Positions 23,835 to 33,246 of a DNA stretch of 45,439 nucleotides are shown here, piece after piece. Location: the NCBI GenBank assembly GCA_964418565.1, contig CAYQMB010000011.1:1-45439 (forward strand), read 5' to 3'. The notes beneath the pieces were generated by a model that worked only from the letters and a program-made list of their open reading frames with translations, was not told the origin of the DNA and did no database searches. The position numbers were made by a program, and so were the translations under genes. Numbering within the stretch: position 1 is the stretch's first letter; the number at the start of each line of letters is the position of its first letter. The DNA is from JAQIBY01 sp964418565. Its GTDB lineage: Bacteria; Bacteroidota; Bacteroidia; Bacteroidales; ML635J-15.

Positions 23835-26800
23835 TTATTTCACAAAAACCAATTTTTCAAATTTATTTACAATGTCTCCGTTTGGGCTACCAATTTTAAC
23901 ATGATAAACATACACCCCGGGCTCAACAGTTCCCCCGCCTTCATTACGGCCATTCCAGCAGATTGGATCGATGGTATAGCCTGTGGTATACACATTTTCA
24001 TTTATGGATTTCACCAATCTGCCCTGCATGGTAAATATTTTTATTTCCACATCCAGGGTTTCATCAGAATGATTGTGGGTAAAACGGAAGCATGTTTGAT
24101 CCGAAAAGGGATTGGGGAAATTAGCGAGTTGTTCTATCACCAGTTCGGATGAATTTGCAACCATAAAAGATATTTCGGCTTCGGCACTATTATTGAAAAC
24201 GTCCCATACTTTAAGCGTCAGTGTGTGCATTCCGGTTTCAAGATTGCTGAACGGATAGCGGATTGAGCCGGACTGATAAGAATCCACATCAGCCTCATAA
24301 TAATCATTTAAGATAATGGACTGTGAGCTATTGTCATCAAGTATTGCAATAATATCATGGCCGATACCATTTCCCACTGTATTAATACCGGATTCATCTT
24401 CGACAAAGGCAAGCATATCGGGATTTTCATCGGTAATACCACCATCCACAAAGTCGGTATTATTCATATAAAGCTCTATTTCCGGACCGAAAACATCGCT
24501 GATATTGTTATCGGCGCTTCCACCAACAATCAAATCATCATAATACCCATGTGCATCCTGTGTCTCCGATGTTGCATAATACGATATTTTACCGTTGTCA
24601 AAATAGTATGCAATATCAACAGGCACAATAAACTCAAAAGAAAAGTATCCATCTTTTACTGTAGCTTTTCCCGAGTACAAAATATTCGTCCGTTCAAGAA
24701 AATCCATGGGTAAGTTACCGTCATTGGCCAGGGTGGTATATTCCATGGCTTTGTCAAAGACTCTGGGATAAACCAAACCGTTAAAATCATTCTTTACGTT
24801 ACCATTGCGGTCGGTAATATGACCATATACTTTAATGTGGCTGGCAGCCCCGATTGTATCAACTGATACCGAAACATCAGCGCCTTTAACGGAATCAGTC
24901 TCCACGAGATATTCAGGCACAGCCAGTTGCAAAGCGGGATCACCCAGCAAGCTAAAATTCCGTTTATTAATGGACTGACTGGCAAGGTTTTTAGTATGCA
25001 TGATGATTTCACCAAGGCGTGGCAGCTCGTTATTTTCATCCCGGTCAAATACCTGCCGGTAAAACTCCTTGTTGATGTTGTCATTATCGCCGGAGTATAC
25101 AAGCCGTGTGGTTGTAAACAAGGCAATAGCTCCGCCATTTTCGTTGAGCAGGATTTGTTCACCTGCTGAGGTAATTTCATAATCATCAAAGCGGCTGAAT
25201 TCACAGGTGGCCGTAACAAATACAGCCAGTTTGTCAGCATTAGTCCATGAGTTAATCTGGCTCAGCGTAACCACGTTCTCATGAGCCAGGGTTTTTTCAT
25301 TTCCATGGCCGGTGTAATTCACGATCAGGGAGCCTTTTTCCACTCGCTCATCAATTTCCTGATTGACATCGGGGTATCTATCCCCTTGTACAGTAGATTC
25401 CTGCTCGTAAGCATCCAGGAAAATTTTATCCACATTAAATACCGGGTGACTTTGGGTGAGGTTGTCTGCTGTCTGGTTGGCATCCAGCATATGCACCCTG
25501 CTATCCTCTGCATCATCAGCAATAAATGTAACCACATTTCGCCATGCTCCGAAACTGTCCGGGTTTACGTAAGAAAAAATCTTATCGAGCATCAACTGCG
25601 CTTCAGCCTGAGATTTCACCGGTAAACGACCCACTCCGACATCAAGCCCCTCAGGCCCGGATACAGAACCTTCGTTGTCATCCAGCAGGCCATAAAAATC
25701 GTCGCTGACATAGGAACCTGTTGGTGACAATGAGCCTCCCGACTGATATGTCAGGATAAAATTTGAATTGGGGCTGCCGGTGGTTTTATTATCGAAACTT
25801 CCATCACCAAATAAAAGCAGGTATTTGGGTAATTCATCATCGTTTTCAGCTTTATCATACAGCATTTTCATAAAATCGCGTGTAGCTGCAACATCCGGTG
25901 TTCCTGAAGAAAACTCATTGAACACTTTTTCCTGATCAACAACCAGCACACTTAGGCCACTATATGACTGATGGAATCCGGCAAGTTGTTCTGCATAAGC
26001 TGAAAACAAGCTATTGGTAACAATCACATAATCAACATTGCTGTATCCGTGCAGGTTCTGGTTTTCCACATAGCCCAACCTGTCACTTCCACTGGTTTGA
26101 GGGGAAGCATAGGAAGCCTGCGTATCAAATACAACAAACTCACGCAAGGTTTCACTGCTTGCAGTAAATGTCAGCTCATTACCGGAAACATTATCCGGTT
26201 CAATGGCAAAAGCATTCACCGGGTCTGTAACATCAATAACGATGGAGTTTGCATTCGCCCCGGTAATGGTATATTGTGTAACCTTACCACTGCCCACAGC
26301 ACTGTTATCCCTGAAACGAAGTGAAGAACCGTCCATTTCGAGCCGTGCTCTGGCATTGATGGTCAGGTAATCCAGCCAGCCTTCAGACTGACTTTCAGGT
26401 TGCATGTATTCAACCTTTATCGTATTAACAGATTGGGGGGTGGGTATCTCAAACGTGTCATCTTTTGCAAAGGCATAAGCGCTGGAATATCCTCCGGAAA
26501 CTGCTGAAATGTAAGAGCCGTAGTGCGTGCTACCATTCAATACAAACTTGAATCTTGAGGAAACAGTAGAACGTGCAGCAACGTTTGAATAGAGGGTTGC
26601 CGGCTCGCTGCTAACAACATTTGGAACACTCAGGTTAAACTGATATGACATGTAATAGTCGAAATGACGCCAGTAAAGATTCCTGCCGGATCCAATAATA
26701 TTGATACTGTCTTTCTCAAGCGTAGAATAATAGTCATAGGTACTGGAATAATTATTCGGGGAATCAGCTCCTGCTACTTCCTCCAGCCTTAAACCATCAG

Positions 26801-27638
26801 CATCATCAGAAAGAAAGTAATACGAATAATCTGAATAGTTATGAATTCTATGTTTGAAGACGCTACCGCCCTGATGTGAGTGAGAATCCGGGCCTTCCAG
26901 GTAAACAAGTAAAGCATCTCCCTGGTCGAAACTGTTATTTCCATTGTTATCCTGGAGATAGACTGGCCTTTCGGGCAGGTCATCATATCGATTTTCAGAA
27001 TTCAGTTTAGGCACCATTCCACCATAACCAAACACACCAATATCAGAAGGATTTGCAAATCCCATAGAGGTAACAAGGCTGTATGGAATTTCATACATGC
27101 CACTGCCTGCAACCCGTATTTTAAACCATTCGCCGGAGTTTAATGCAGAATTTTCAGCATAATTTCTACCGGATTTTGACAAGGCAACCGGGCTAGTGTT
27201 CACACGGATGGTAAATCCGGCAAGCTTTTCAGGCCTTCCGGTTTCCGGGTTTTCACGGACAGGAATTAACTCCACATAGTGATGTTGCTGCTTTTTAATT
27301 GTTGATTGTTTAAACCTGACCTGAAATTCCTGCTTTAGGTTGATATCACTTTGGTAAAGCAAAGATTTCTCAGCATCTGATAACGGAATAGTTTTCGTTG
27401 AGGTGAACTCGTATCCTTCAATTTCGTAAGATCCGGATTGTATTTTTTTCAGATAAACGGGTACGTGGTTATCATCATAGCCTGCACCCTGAAAACTCAG
27501 ACGCTGAATCTGCGTAACAGAATCAATTTGCACCTTTTCTACACCCATCCATTTGATATTGCCTGAAAACTTATAACTTTGTGCTTTCAGGTTAAAGACG
27601 GCAAGCAAAATAAAAATCGAAAAGAGGATTTTTTTCAT
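23835..27638 (-). CDS. porU: T9SS C-terminal signal peptidase/sortase PorU
   Basis: PorU is a gingipain-like (family C25) cysteine transpeptidase that cuts off the T9SS sorting domain and attaches cargo to A-LPS. The 1267-residue length is typical. After the signal peptide (NLKAQS), the N-terminal beta domains run to about 520. The C25 domain (about 530-930) has H778 in NYTGHGNEK and C812 in TATCEFSRF; the 34-residue spacing matches the P. gingivalis pair. Ig-like domains follow, then its own retained C-terminal domain beginning ANFPNPFSDQ. A -7 box lies 23 nt upstream. It is divergent from the PorP/SprF and gldJ genes. Confidence 0.96.
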   Translation of the reverse strand: MKKILFSIFILLAVFNLKAQSYKFSGNIKWMGVEKVQIDSVTQIQRLSFQGAGYDDNHVPVYLKKIQSGSYEIEGYEFTSTKTIPLSDAEKSLLYQSDINLKQEFQVRFKQSTIKKQQHHYVELIPVRENPETGRPEKLAGFTIRVNTSPVALSKSGRNYAENSALNSGEWFKIRVAGSGMYEIPYSLVTSMGFANPSDIGVFGYGGMVPKLNSENRYDDLPERPVYLQDNNGNNSFDQGDALLVYLEGPDSHSHQGGSVFKHRIHNYSDYSYYFLSDDADGLRLEEVAGADSPNNYSSTYDYYSTLEKDSINIIGSGRNLYWRHFDYYMSYQFNLSVPNVVSSEPATLYSNVAARSTVSSRFKFVLNGSTHYGSYISAVSGGYSSAYAFAKDDTFEIPTPQSVNTIKVEYMQPESQSEGWLDYLTINARARLEMDGSSLRFRDNSAVGSGKVTQYTITGANANSIVIDVTDPVNAFAIEPDNVSGNELTFTASSETLREFVVFDTQASYASPQTSGSDRLGYVENQNLHGYSNVDYVIVTNSLFSAYAEQLAGFHQSYSGLSVLVVDQEKVFNEFSSGTPDVAATRDFMKMLYDKAENDDELPKYLLLFGDGSFDNKTTGSPNSNFILTYQSGGSLSPTGSYVSDDFYGLLDDNEGSVSGPEGLDVGVGRLPVKSQAEAQLMLDKIFSYVNPDSFGAWRNVVTFIADDAEDSRVHMLDANQTADNLTQSHPVFNVDKIFLDAYEQESTVQGDRYPDVNQEIDERVEKGSLIVNYTGHGNEKTLAHENVVTLSQINSWTNADKLAVFVTATCEFSRFDDYEITSAGEQILLNENGGAIALFTTTRLVYSGDNDNINKEFYRQVFDRDENNELPRLGEIIMHTKNLASQSINKRNFSLLGDPALQLAVPEYLVETDSVKGADVSVSVDTIGAASHIKVYGHITDRNGNVKNDFNGLVYPRVFDKAMEYTTLANDGNLPMDFLERTNILYSGKATVKDGYFSFEFIVPVDIAYYFDNGKISYYATSETQDAHGYYDDLIVGGSADNNISDVFGPEIELYMNNTDFVDGGITDENPDMLAFVEDESGINTVGNGIGHDIIAILDDNSSQSIILNDYYEADVDSYQSGSIRYPFSNLETGMHTLTLKVWDVFNNSAEAEISFMVANSSELVIEQLANFPNPFSDQTCFRFTHNHSDETLDVEIKIFTMQGRLVKSINENVYTTGYTIDPICWNGRNEGGGTVEPGVYVYHVKIGSPNGDIVNKFEKLVFVK

Positions 27639-27660
27639 TGGTTAAAACTTTAATTTGACA

Positions 27661-27668
27661 CAAAAATA
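27661..27668 (-). promoter_or_regulatory. -7 box of porU
   Basis: The minus strand reads TATTTTTG, an exact match, 22 nt before the porU start. No TTTG lies at the expected -33 distance. Confidence 0.45.
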
Positions 27669-27784
27669 GAATATTTAGGTGTTTTATTTTTAAAAACGGC
27701 AAAATTGTCGTAATATTGTTGATAGGATTTTAATTTGAGTTAAAAAATTTGTATTATTGCACATTGTGGAACAATAGCAACAAC

Positions 27785-28771
27785 ATGGTTAAACGTATTT
27801 TATTCATTTTAACGATCTGTCTGATCGGCTTTTGCAGTAAAGCGAATGCTCAGGATGCGCATTTCTCGCAATTTTATGCAAATCCGCTTTATCTGAATCC
27901 AGCATTTGCAGGATCAGACAAATGTCCCCGGATTAATTTAAATTACAGAAACCAGTGGCCGGCATTGGGTCAGACGTATGTAACATACAGTCTGTCTTAT
28001 GACCAGCACGTTAATGCAATTCAGGGAGGCGCCGGTTTATTGCTTATGAATGATGTTCAGGGTGATGGCACCATTACCGCCACCACACTGGCAGGCATGT
28101 ACTCCTACACACTACCGATAACACGGCGTTTTGCTATTACCGGTGGTTTCCAGGCGGCTTATGTCATGAAAACAATTCAATGGGATTTTATTTTCCCTGA
28201 CATGATTCATCCGCTGTATGGTCCGATATACGCAACCAACGAAGATCCCAACATTGTGGATGACACCAAAAATTACTTTGATTTTTCTGCCGGCCTGATC
28301 GGGTTTAGCGAAAAAACATTTTTTGGTTTTGCTGCACACCATATTACTGAACCGTCTGAATCATTTCTCAGGGGCAGTGATGCTGTATTACCACGTAAAT
28401 ATACCGTTCACTTTGGTACTGACATCCCCATTAACGCAAGAAACTACCGCCGAGGAGAGCTATCAATAGCTCCCCAGCTATTGTTCCATCAGCAAGGCGA
28501 TTTCCAGCAGTTTAACTGGGGTGTGTATGTAAATCGTAAATCAATTGTAGCCGGTTTCTGGCTCCGTCAGAATTTCAATTTCCACTACGATTCATTTATT
28601 ATGTTAATCGGTTTCAGACAGGACAACATAAAATTCGGATACAGTTATGATTTAACTGTTTCAAAGCTTAAAAACTCTACCCTGGGTGCACATGAAGTCA
28701 GTTTTGGATTCACATTCAACTGTCGTCCGCCCAGATCCAAATTCAGAACAATAAGTTGCCCGTCGTTTTAG
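27785..28771 (+). CDS. PorP/SprF family T9SS membrane protein
   Basis: The ATG giving MVKRILFILTI is chosen over an upstream TTG because it starts a clean signal peptide (ending ANAQ); the product has 328 residues. The mature start QDAHFSQFYANPLYLNPAFAG (core HFSQFYANPLYLNPAF) is the hallmark of the PorP/SprF family. These outer-membrane barrels anchor T9SS components or type B-CTD cargo at the cell surface. Because gldK-gldN are not adjacent, this is more likely a SprF-like paralogue than the PorP of the core gldKLMN operon. It precedes gldJ by 26 bp and is probably cotranscribed with it. Confidence 0.92.
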   Translation: MVKRILFILTICLIGFCSKANAQDAHFSQFYANPLYLNPAFAGSDKCPRINLNYRNQWPALGQTYVTYSLSYDQHVNAIQGGAGLLLMNDVQGDGTITATTLAGMYSYTLPITRRFAITGGFQAAYVMKTIQWDFIFPDMIHPLYGPIYATNEDPNIVDDTKNYFDFSAGLIGFSEKTFFGFAAHHITEPSESFLRGSDAVLPRKYTVHFGTDIPINARNYRRGELSIAPQLLFHQQGDFQQFNWGVYVNRKSIVAGFWLRQNFNFHYDSFIMLIGFRQDNIKFGYSYDLTVSKLKNSTLGAHEVSFGFTFNCRPPRSKFRTISCPSF

Positions 28772-28797
28772 TTATAATTAATGTGTCAATAAATTAA

Positions 28798-30522
28798 ATG
28801 GTCATGAAACATATTTTTCGTCTCACAATGCTGATGATTTTTGGTGCGCTGGTTTTAACATCATGCCAGAAAGAAGCATCAAACACCACAGGCTGGTATT
28901 ATAATGATCCCAGATTTGGTGGATTTCAAAATCACCCTGGCTATGAACAAGAGACAGGGCCAGGCCTTATTTTCATTGAGGGTGGTACCTTTGCCATGGG
29001 ACGCACGGAACAGGATGTTATGTTCGAATGGAACAACAGCCCGCGCCGTGTAACCGTTTCTTCCTTTTATATGGATGAAACCGAAATCAGCAACCTTGAC
29101 TACAGAGAATACTTGTACTGGTTGCGTCATGTTTACGCTACCGACTTCAGGTATTTGTACCGCAAAGCCCTGCCGGATACACTTGTCTGGCGTGAGCGCC
29201 TTGCTTACAATGAGCCAATGGTTGATTTGTACCTGAGACATCCTGCATATGAACAGTACCCCGTGGTAGGTGTGAGTTGGGTACAGGCCAGAGATTATTC
29301 ATCCTGGCGTACCGACCGCGTTAATGAGTTTATTCTCATACGTGAAGGCATTCTGGATCCCTATGCAGCACCACAGGATCAGTCAAAACACTTTAACCTG
29401 GATGCATACCTAACCTATGCAGACAACCTCGACCTTCATATAGATGAAACCGGCCGTGGACCGGATGGTAAAGTTGAAAAACTGTACAAAGACCCTTCAA
29501 CCATGAAAGAAGGCCGTCGCGGAGGCGGGGGCCGTGGACAACAGGGTGCTTTTGCCGATAACCGCCGCTGGGTAAGCATTGAAGACGGAATATTCCTTCC
29601 ACGCTATCGCCTCCCAACCGAGGCTGAGTGGGAATATGCTGCACTGGGTTACATCGGAAACATGCATGCAAAAGAACGCATATATGAACGCCGCCTTTAT
29701 CCCTGGAACGGGCATTATATCCGTAATGACGACCGTGGTGAAAACCGTGGTAAAATTATGGGTAATATTATGAGAGGCCGAGGTGATAATATGGGTGTCG
29801 CAGGCGCTCTGAATGACAAGGCAGATATCAGTGCTCCAATCAGGAGCTATTGGCCCAATGACTTTGGACTTTACTGCATGGCCGGCAATGTTAACGAATG
29901 GGTTATGGACGTGTATCGTGATATGACTTACAGCGATATGGATGAGTTCCGCCCTTTCCGTGGAAACGTTTATACCGAAGAGCAGGTTGTCAGGGACCCC
30001 AACGATGGTATGGTTGAATTGACACCCGAAGCCGAAGATTATTTTGATGTTACCGGTAAAATTCTTGAAAAACCCGTTGACGAAGAACATTGTTATAACC
30101 GTGATAATTACACACGGGCCGACAACCGCAATTACCTTGACGGCGATCTGAACTCACTGATTCCGGCTTCAAGCCAGGATTGGTGGAACAAAGACGAACG
30201 CTATTCTGAACTGGTTGATTACACAGAAGATTCCACCAGACAGATTGAAACCACCGGCGTAATGTACGAAGAAGGTGACTGGGGTGGTACCGAATGGGGC
30301 GAGGGCCGTTTTGATCCCTTAAACCCCAAACGCAACAAAGGTGAAGGCATGACATCCCTTGTTACCAACCGTTCGCGCGTATTTAAAGGTGGCTCATGGA
30401 ATGACCGTGCCTACTGGATGACACCTGGTGCCCGCAGATATCTTGACGAGCGTAAATCCAGGGCAGACCTTGGTTTCCGTTGCGCTATGACACGTGTGGG
30501 AGCACCTACTCTACCCGAATAA
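28798..30522 (+). CDS. gldJ: Gliding motility/T9SS lipoprotein GldJ
   Basis: The 574-residue protein has a lipobox ending LTSC at C23 and then a formylglycine-generating-enzyme-like (SUMF1) fold. FIEGGTFAMGRTEQD, FYMDETEISNLDYREYL, RLPTEAEWEYAALG, GLYCMAGNVNEWV and SRVFKGGSWNDRAYW (cores FIEGGTFAMG, LPTEAEWEYA, VFKGGSWNDR) follow the family in order. Length and the neighbouring porU, porV and murF point to GldJ rather than the shorter GldK. It is an outer-membrane lipoprotein needed for stability of GldK and for gliding/T9SS function. An unusual Arg/Gly-rich insert (R240-G247, RRGGGGRG) lies between SUMF blocks. A strong terminator follows. Confidence 0.9.
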   Translation: MVMKHIFRLTMLMIFGALVLTSCQKEASNTTGWYYNDPRFGGFQNHPGYEQETGPGLIFIEGGTFAMGRTEQDVMFEWNNSPRRVTVSSFYMDETEISNLDYREYLYWLRHVYATDFRYLYRKALPDTLVWRERLAYNEPMVDLYLRHPAYEQYPVVGVSWVQARDYSSWRTDRVNEFILIREGILDPYAAPQDQSKHFNLDAYLTYADNLDLHIDETGRGPDGKVEKLYKDPSTMKEGRRGGGGRGQQGAFADNRRWVSIEDGIFLPRYRLPTEAEWEYAALGYIGNMHAKERIYERRLYPWNGHYIRNDDRGENRGKIMGNIMRGRGDNMGVAGALNDKADISAPIRSYWPNDFGLYCMAGNVNEWVMDVYRDMTYSDMDEFRPFRGNVYTEEQVVRDPNDGMVELTPEAEDYFDVTGKILEKPVDEEHCYNRDNYTRADNRNYLDGDLNSLIPASSQDWWNKDERYSELVDYTEDSTRQIETTGVMYEEGDWGGTEWGEGRFDPLNPKRNKGEGMTSLVTNRSRVFKGGSWNDRAYWMTPGARRYLDERKSRADLGFRCAMTRVGAPTLPE

Positions 30523-30544
30523 TAAGACATTGTATTTATAACTT

Positions 30545-30573
30545 AACCCCATGTTCTCTCATGGGGTTTTTTC
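30545..30573 (+). terminator. Terminator after gldJ
   Basis: CCCCATG and CATGGGG pair around a 6-nt loop and are followed by six T. It separates the T9SS transcript from murF 12 bp downstream. Confidence 0.9.
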
Positions 30574-30584
30574 TTTTATAACCA

Positions 30585-31865
30585 ATGGACATTGCATCAT
30601 TATACCAACGATTCAAATCATGCACGCAGGTATGCACTGATACAAGAAAAATAAGCAGGGACTGCATGTTTTTTGCACTCACGGGTGCATCATTTGATGG
30701 CAACGCTTTCGCTGCTGAATCGATAGAAAAAGGGGCCAAATATGCCATCATCGATAACGCGGAGTATTCCGGAAAATCCACCATTCTGGTTGATGATGTG
30801 CTTCAGAGTCTTCAGGAGCTGGCTAATTTTCATCGTAAGGAGATGCGCACCAAACTCATTGCCATTACCGGCAGCAACGGAAAGACCACAACGAAAGAGC
30901 TATTGCACGCCGCCATATCCACCCATTTCAGAACGCTGGCCACGCACGGAAACTTAAACAACCATATCGGAGTGCCATTAACCCTTCTGCGTCTTGAACC
31001 CGAAACTGAAATAGGTATTATTGAGATGGGAGCCAATCATCCCGGTGAAATCGCAAGTTTATGCCAGATTGCAGAACCGGATTACGGACTGATTACCAAT
31101 GTGGGGAAAGCACATCTTGAAGGATTTGGGAGCCTTGAAGGAGTAAAGAATGCCAAAGGAGAATTATACAATTACCTGAAATCAAAAGGGACAAGCTTTA
31201 TCAACATTGATAACCCCCACCTGAATGATATGATCGGAAATCAGGAAAAATTATCCTACGCATTTCAACAGGATGCCTGGTGTACTGCCTTGATGAACAC
31301 AACAAACAGGCTTGTCGGCTTAAGGTGGAAAAGCAAAAACGGAGGGGGTTACTTTATGTCACATCTACGTGGCAGCTATAACGCGGAGAACCTGCTTGCA
31401 GCCACCTGTGTAGCCTCAAGTTTTTCGGTTCCGTCTGATAAAATAGATAAAGCACTGAGTGAATATATACCCGGAAACCAACGCTCTGAAATCAGGGAAG
31501 GGAAACACAACACCCTTTTTCTGGACATGTATAATGCCAATCCCAGCAGTATGGAACTTGCCATTCGGGATTTTCACAATACAACAGAAAAGCAGCTGCT
31601 CATTCTTGGTGATATGAAAGAGTTGGGAAACACGTCATACGATTCGCATGCAGCAATTCTTTCTCTGGTGAATAAACTTGGATTTGATCAGGTATATTTA
31701 TCCGGGCCGGAGTTTTATAAGCATAAGGGAAGCCATGATTTTCACTTTTTTAAAACCACGGATAGCTTACAATCCTGGTTCAAACGGAATACACCAAAAG
31801 GCTATTCTGTGTTCATCAAGGGGTCACGATCCATGCAACTCGAACGGCTTACAGGTTTGCTGTGA
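30585..31865 (+). CDS. murF: UDP-N-acetylmuramoyl-tripeptide--D-alanyl-D-alanine ligase
   Basis: This cytoplasmic enzyme adds D-Ala-D-Ala to the peptidoglycan precursor using ATP (EC 6.3.2.10). The 426-residue protein has an N-terminal UDP-binding domain (about 1-75, with TDTRKISRDCMFFALTG), the ATPase core with ITGSNGKTTTKE (K100) and GIIEMGANHPGEIASL (core EMGANHPGEI), and a C-terminal domain with YNANPSSMELAI. Murein ligases usually sit in the dcw cluster; here murF is alone, next to gldJ, an association I recall from other Bacteroidota. Its stop abuts the stop of trkA on the other strand with no gap. Confidence 0.96.
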   Translation: MDIASLYQRFKSCTQVCTDTRKISRDCMFFALTGASFDGNAFAAESIEKGAKYAIIDNAEYSGKSTILVDDVLQSLQELANFHRKEMRTKLIAITGSNGKTTTKELLHAAISTHFRTLATHGNLNNHIGVPLTLLRLEPETEIGIIEMGANHPGEIASLCQIAEPDYGLITNVGKAHLEGFGSLEGVKNAKGELYNYLKSKGTSFINIDNPHLNDMIGNQEKLSYAFQQDAWCTALMNTTNRLVGLRWKSKNGGGYFMSHLRGSYNAENLLAATCVASSFSVPSDKIDKALSEYIPGNQRSEIREGKHNTLFLDMYNANPSSMELAIRDFHNTTEKQLLILGDMKELGNTSYDSHAAILSLVNKLGFDQVYLSGPEFYKHKGSHDFHFFKTTDSLQSWFKRNTPKGYSVFIKGSRSMQLERLTGLL

Positions 31866-33209
31866 TTATGCGGTAAAAAAGCGTTCGACTTTTTTTATTG
31901 CATCCGGTAATGAGAAAACCACCACTCTGTCTCCGGGTTTTATCTGTGTATCACCTTTAGCAATAAAGCTTTTTTTACCTCGGACAACACCTCCAATAAT
32001 AGCATTATCCGGAAAGTCCAGGTTTCGTATTGTCTCATGTGTCACTTTGGCCTTTTCAGTGACAACAAACTCAAGCAATTCAGCATCTGTCCCGGTAAGG
32101 CAAATAACTGAGGACACCTCAGCATTCATGGTAAATGTATAGATATGGGATGCGGCACTAAGTTTTTTATTAACGATACTGTCGATTCCCATTTTCTGAG
32201 CAAAATCGAAATAATCAAAATTTTCAATTTCGGCAATGGTTTTCTTCACGCCAAACTTTTTCGCAAGCATGCAAGCCAGAATATTTGTTTCCGAATCACC
32301 GGTAACAGCAACAAATACATCCATCTTTTCGATGCCTTCTTCTTCGAGCAGCTCCATATTTCTGCCATCTCCGTGAAGGACCAGACAACGGTCAAGCTGA
32401 TCAGCAAGGGAAAGTGCTTTTTCCTCATCAATTTCAATCAACTTCACATAACAATCCGATGTCAGCTCCCGGGCAACTTTCTGTCCTATCCGGCTGCCTC
32501 CGAGAATCATGACATTATCAAACTTTTCTTTCTCCTTACCTGAGTATTTCATCAGGCTTTTCACCCCTTCGGGGTTGGTAATAACATATACCTGATCATG
32601 TTCTTTCAGTACATCCTGCCCGGATGGTATTATGGTTTTCGCATCGCGCACAATCGCTACGGCTCTGTAATCAATGGATTTGGTTATTTGTGTTGCCTCC
32701 CGAAGGGTTTTATTAAGAATCGGTGCATCTGACTCCAGATTAATGACAAAGAGATTCAATTTTCCGCCTGAAAATTCAAACATCTGTGTTGTACCGGTTT
32801 CTCTGACCAGAGCAACAATCTCTTTAGCGGCAATTTTTTCCGGATAAATCATCCTGTCGATACCCATATTGATGAAATGCAGCTTACGCATGGGATCGAT
32901 ATACTCCACGTTATCAATGCGTGCAATGGTTTTTTTCACACCCAGCCGTTTAGCCAGGATGCATGACAAGAGATTAATTTCCTCAGAATGCGTCACAGAA
33001 ATAAACAAATCAGCATTTTTCACATTAGCCTGCTCAAGGGTTTTAAAGGAGGAGCCACTCCCCTCCTTAATCAGCAAATCGTATTTACTTTCAATCACAC
33101 GAAGCCGTTCTTTATCCATATCGATAATGGTAGTGTCATGATTTTCTTTGGTAAGCATTCTGGCAAGGTATTTTCCAACTTCGCCCGCCCCTGAAATAAC
33201 AATTCTCAT
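31866..33209 (-). CDS. trkA: Trk potassium uptake system NAD-binding protein TrkA
   Basis: The 447-residue cytoplasmic regulator of Trk potassium channels has two tandem RCK units. The first Rossmann motif is GAGEVGKYLARML (about 7-20) with acidic IIDMDKER; the second is GGSRIGQKVAREL (about 233-245) with LIEIDEEK. Each is followed by a TrkA-C domain. It binds NAD(H) or nucleotides and gates the TrkH/TrkG membrane subunit. No trkH gene is in the window, which is notable as the two are often adjacent. It starts 37 bp after comEC and is the last gene of a minus-strand run. Confidence 0.95.
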   Translation of the reverse strand: MRIVISGAGEVGKYLARMLTKENHDTTIIDMDKERLRVIESKYDLLIKEGSGSSFKTLEQANVKNADLFISVTHSEEINLLSCILAKRLGVKKTIARIDNVEYIDPMRKLHFINMGIDRMIYPEKIAAKEIVALVRETGTTQMFEFSGGKLNLFVINLESDAPILNKTLREATQITKSIDYRAVAIVRDAKTIIPSGQDVLKEHDQVYVITNPEGVKSLMKYSGKEKEKFDNVMILGGSRIGQKVARELTSDCYVKLIEIDEEKALSLADQLDRCLVLHGDGRNMELLEEEGIEKMDVFVAVTGDSETNILACMLAKKFGVKKTIAEIENFDYFDFAQKMGIDSIVNKKLSAASHIYTFTMNAEVSSVICLTGTDAELLEFVVTEKAKVTHETIRNLDFPDNAIIGGVVRGKKSFIAKGDTQIKPGDRVVVFSLPDAIKKVERFFTA

Positions 33210-33246
33210 AGTGTATCTTTTTTCACGCGTCAGCGTAAATATATTT

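Noticed and set aside
29497..30090. 197-codon minus-strand frame inside gldJ
   Set aside because: Complementary to conserved SUMF-domain coding sequence; hydrophobic composition arises from the reverse complement and no start context supports it.
28798..30522. GldK (PorK) as an alternative identity for the GldJ gene
   Set aside because: GldK is shorter and is followed by gldL, gldM and gldN. Here the length is 574 residues and the neighbours are porU, porV and murF, as for gldJ.
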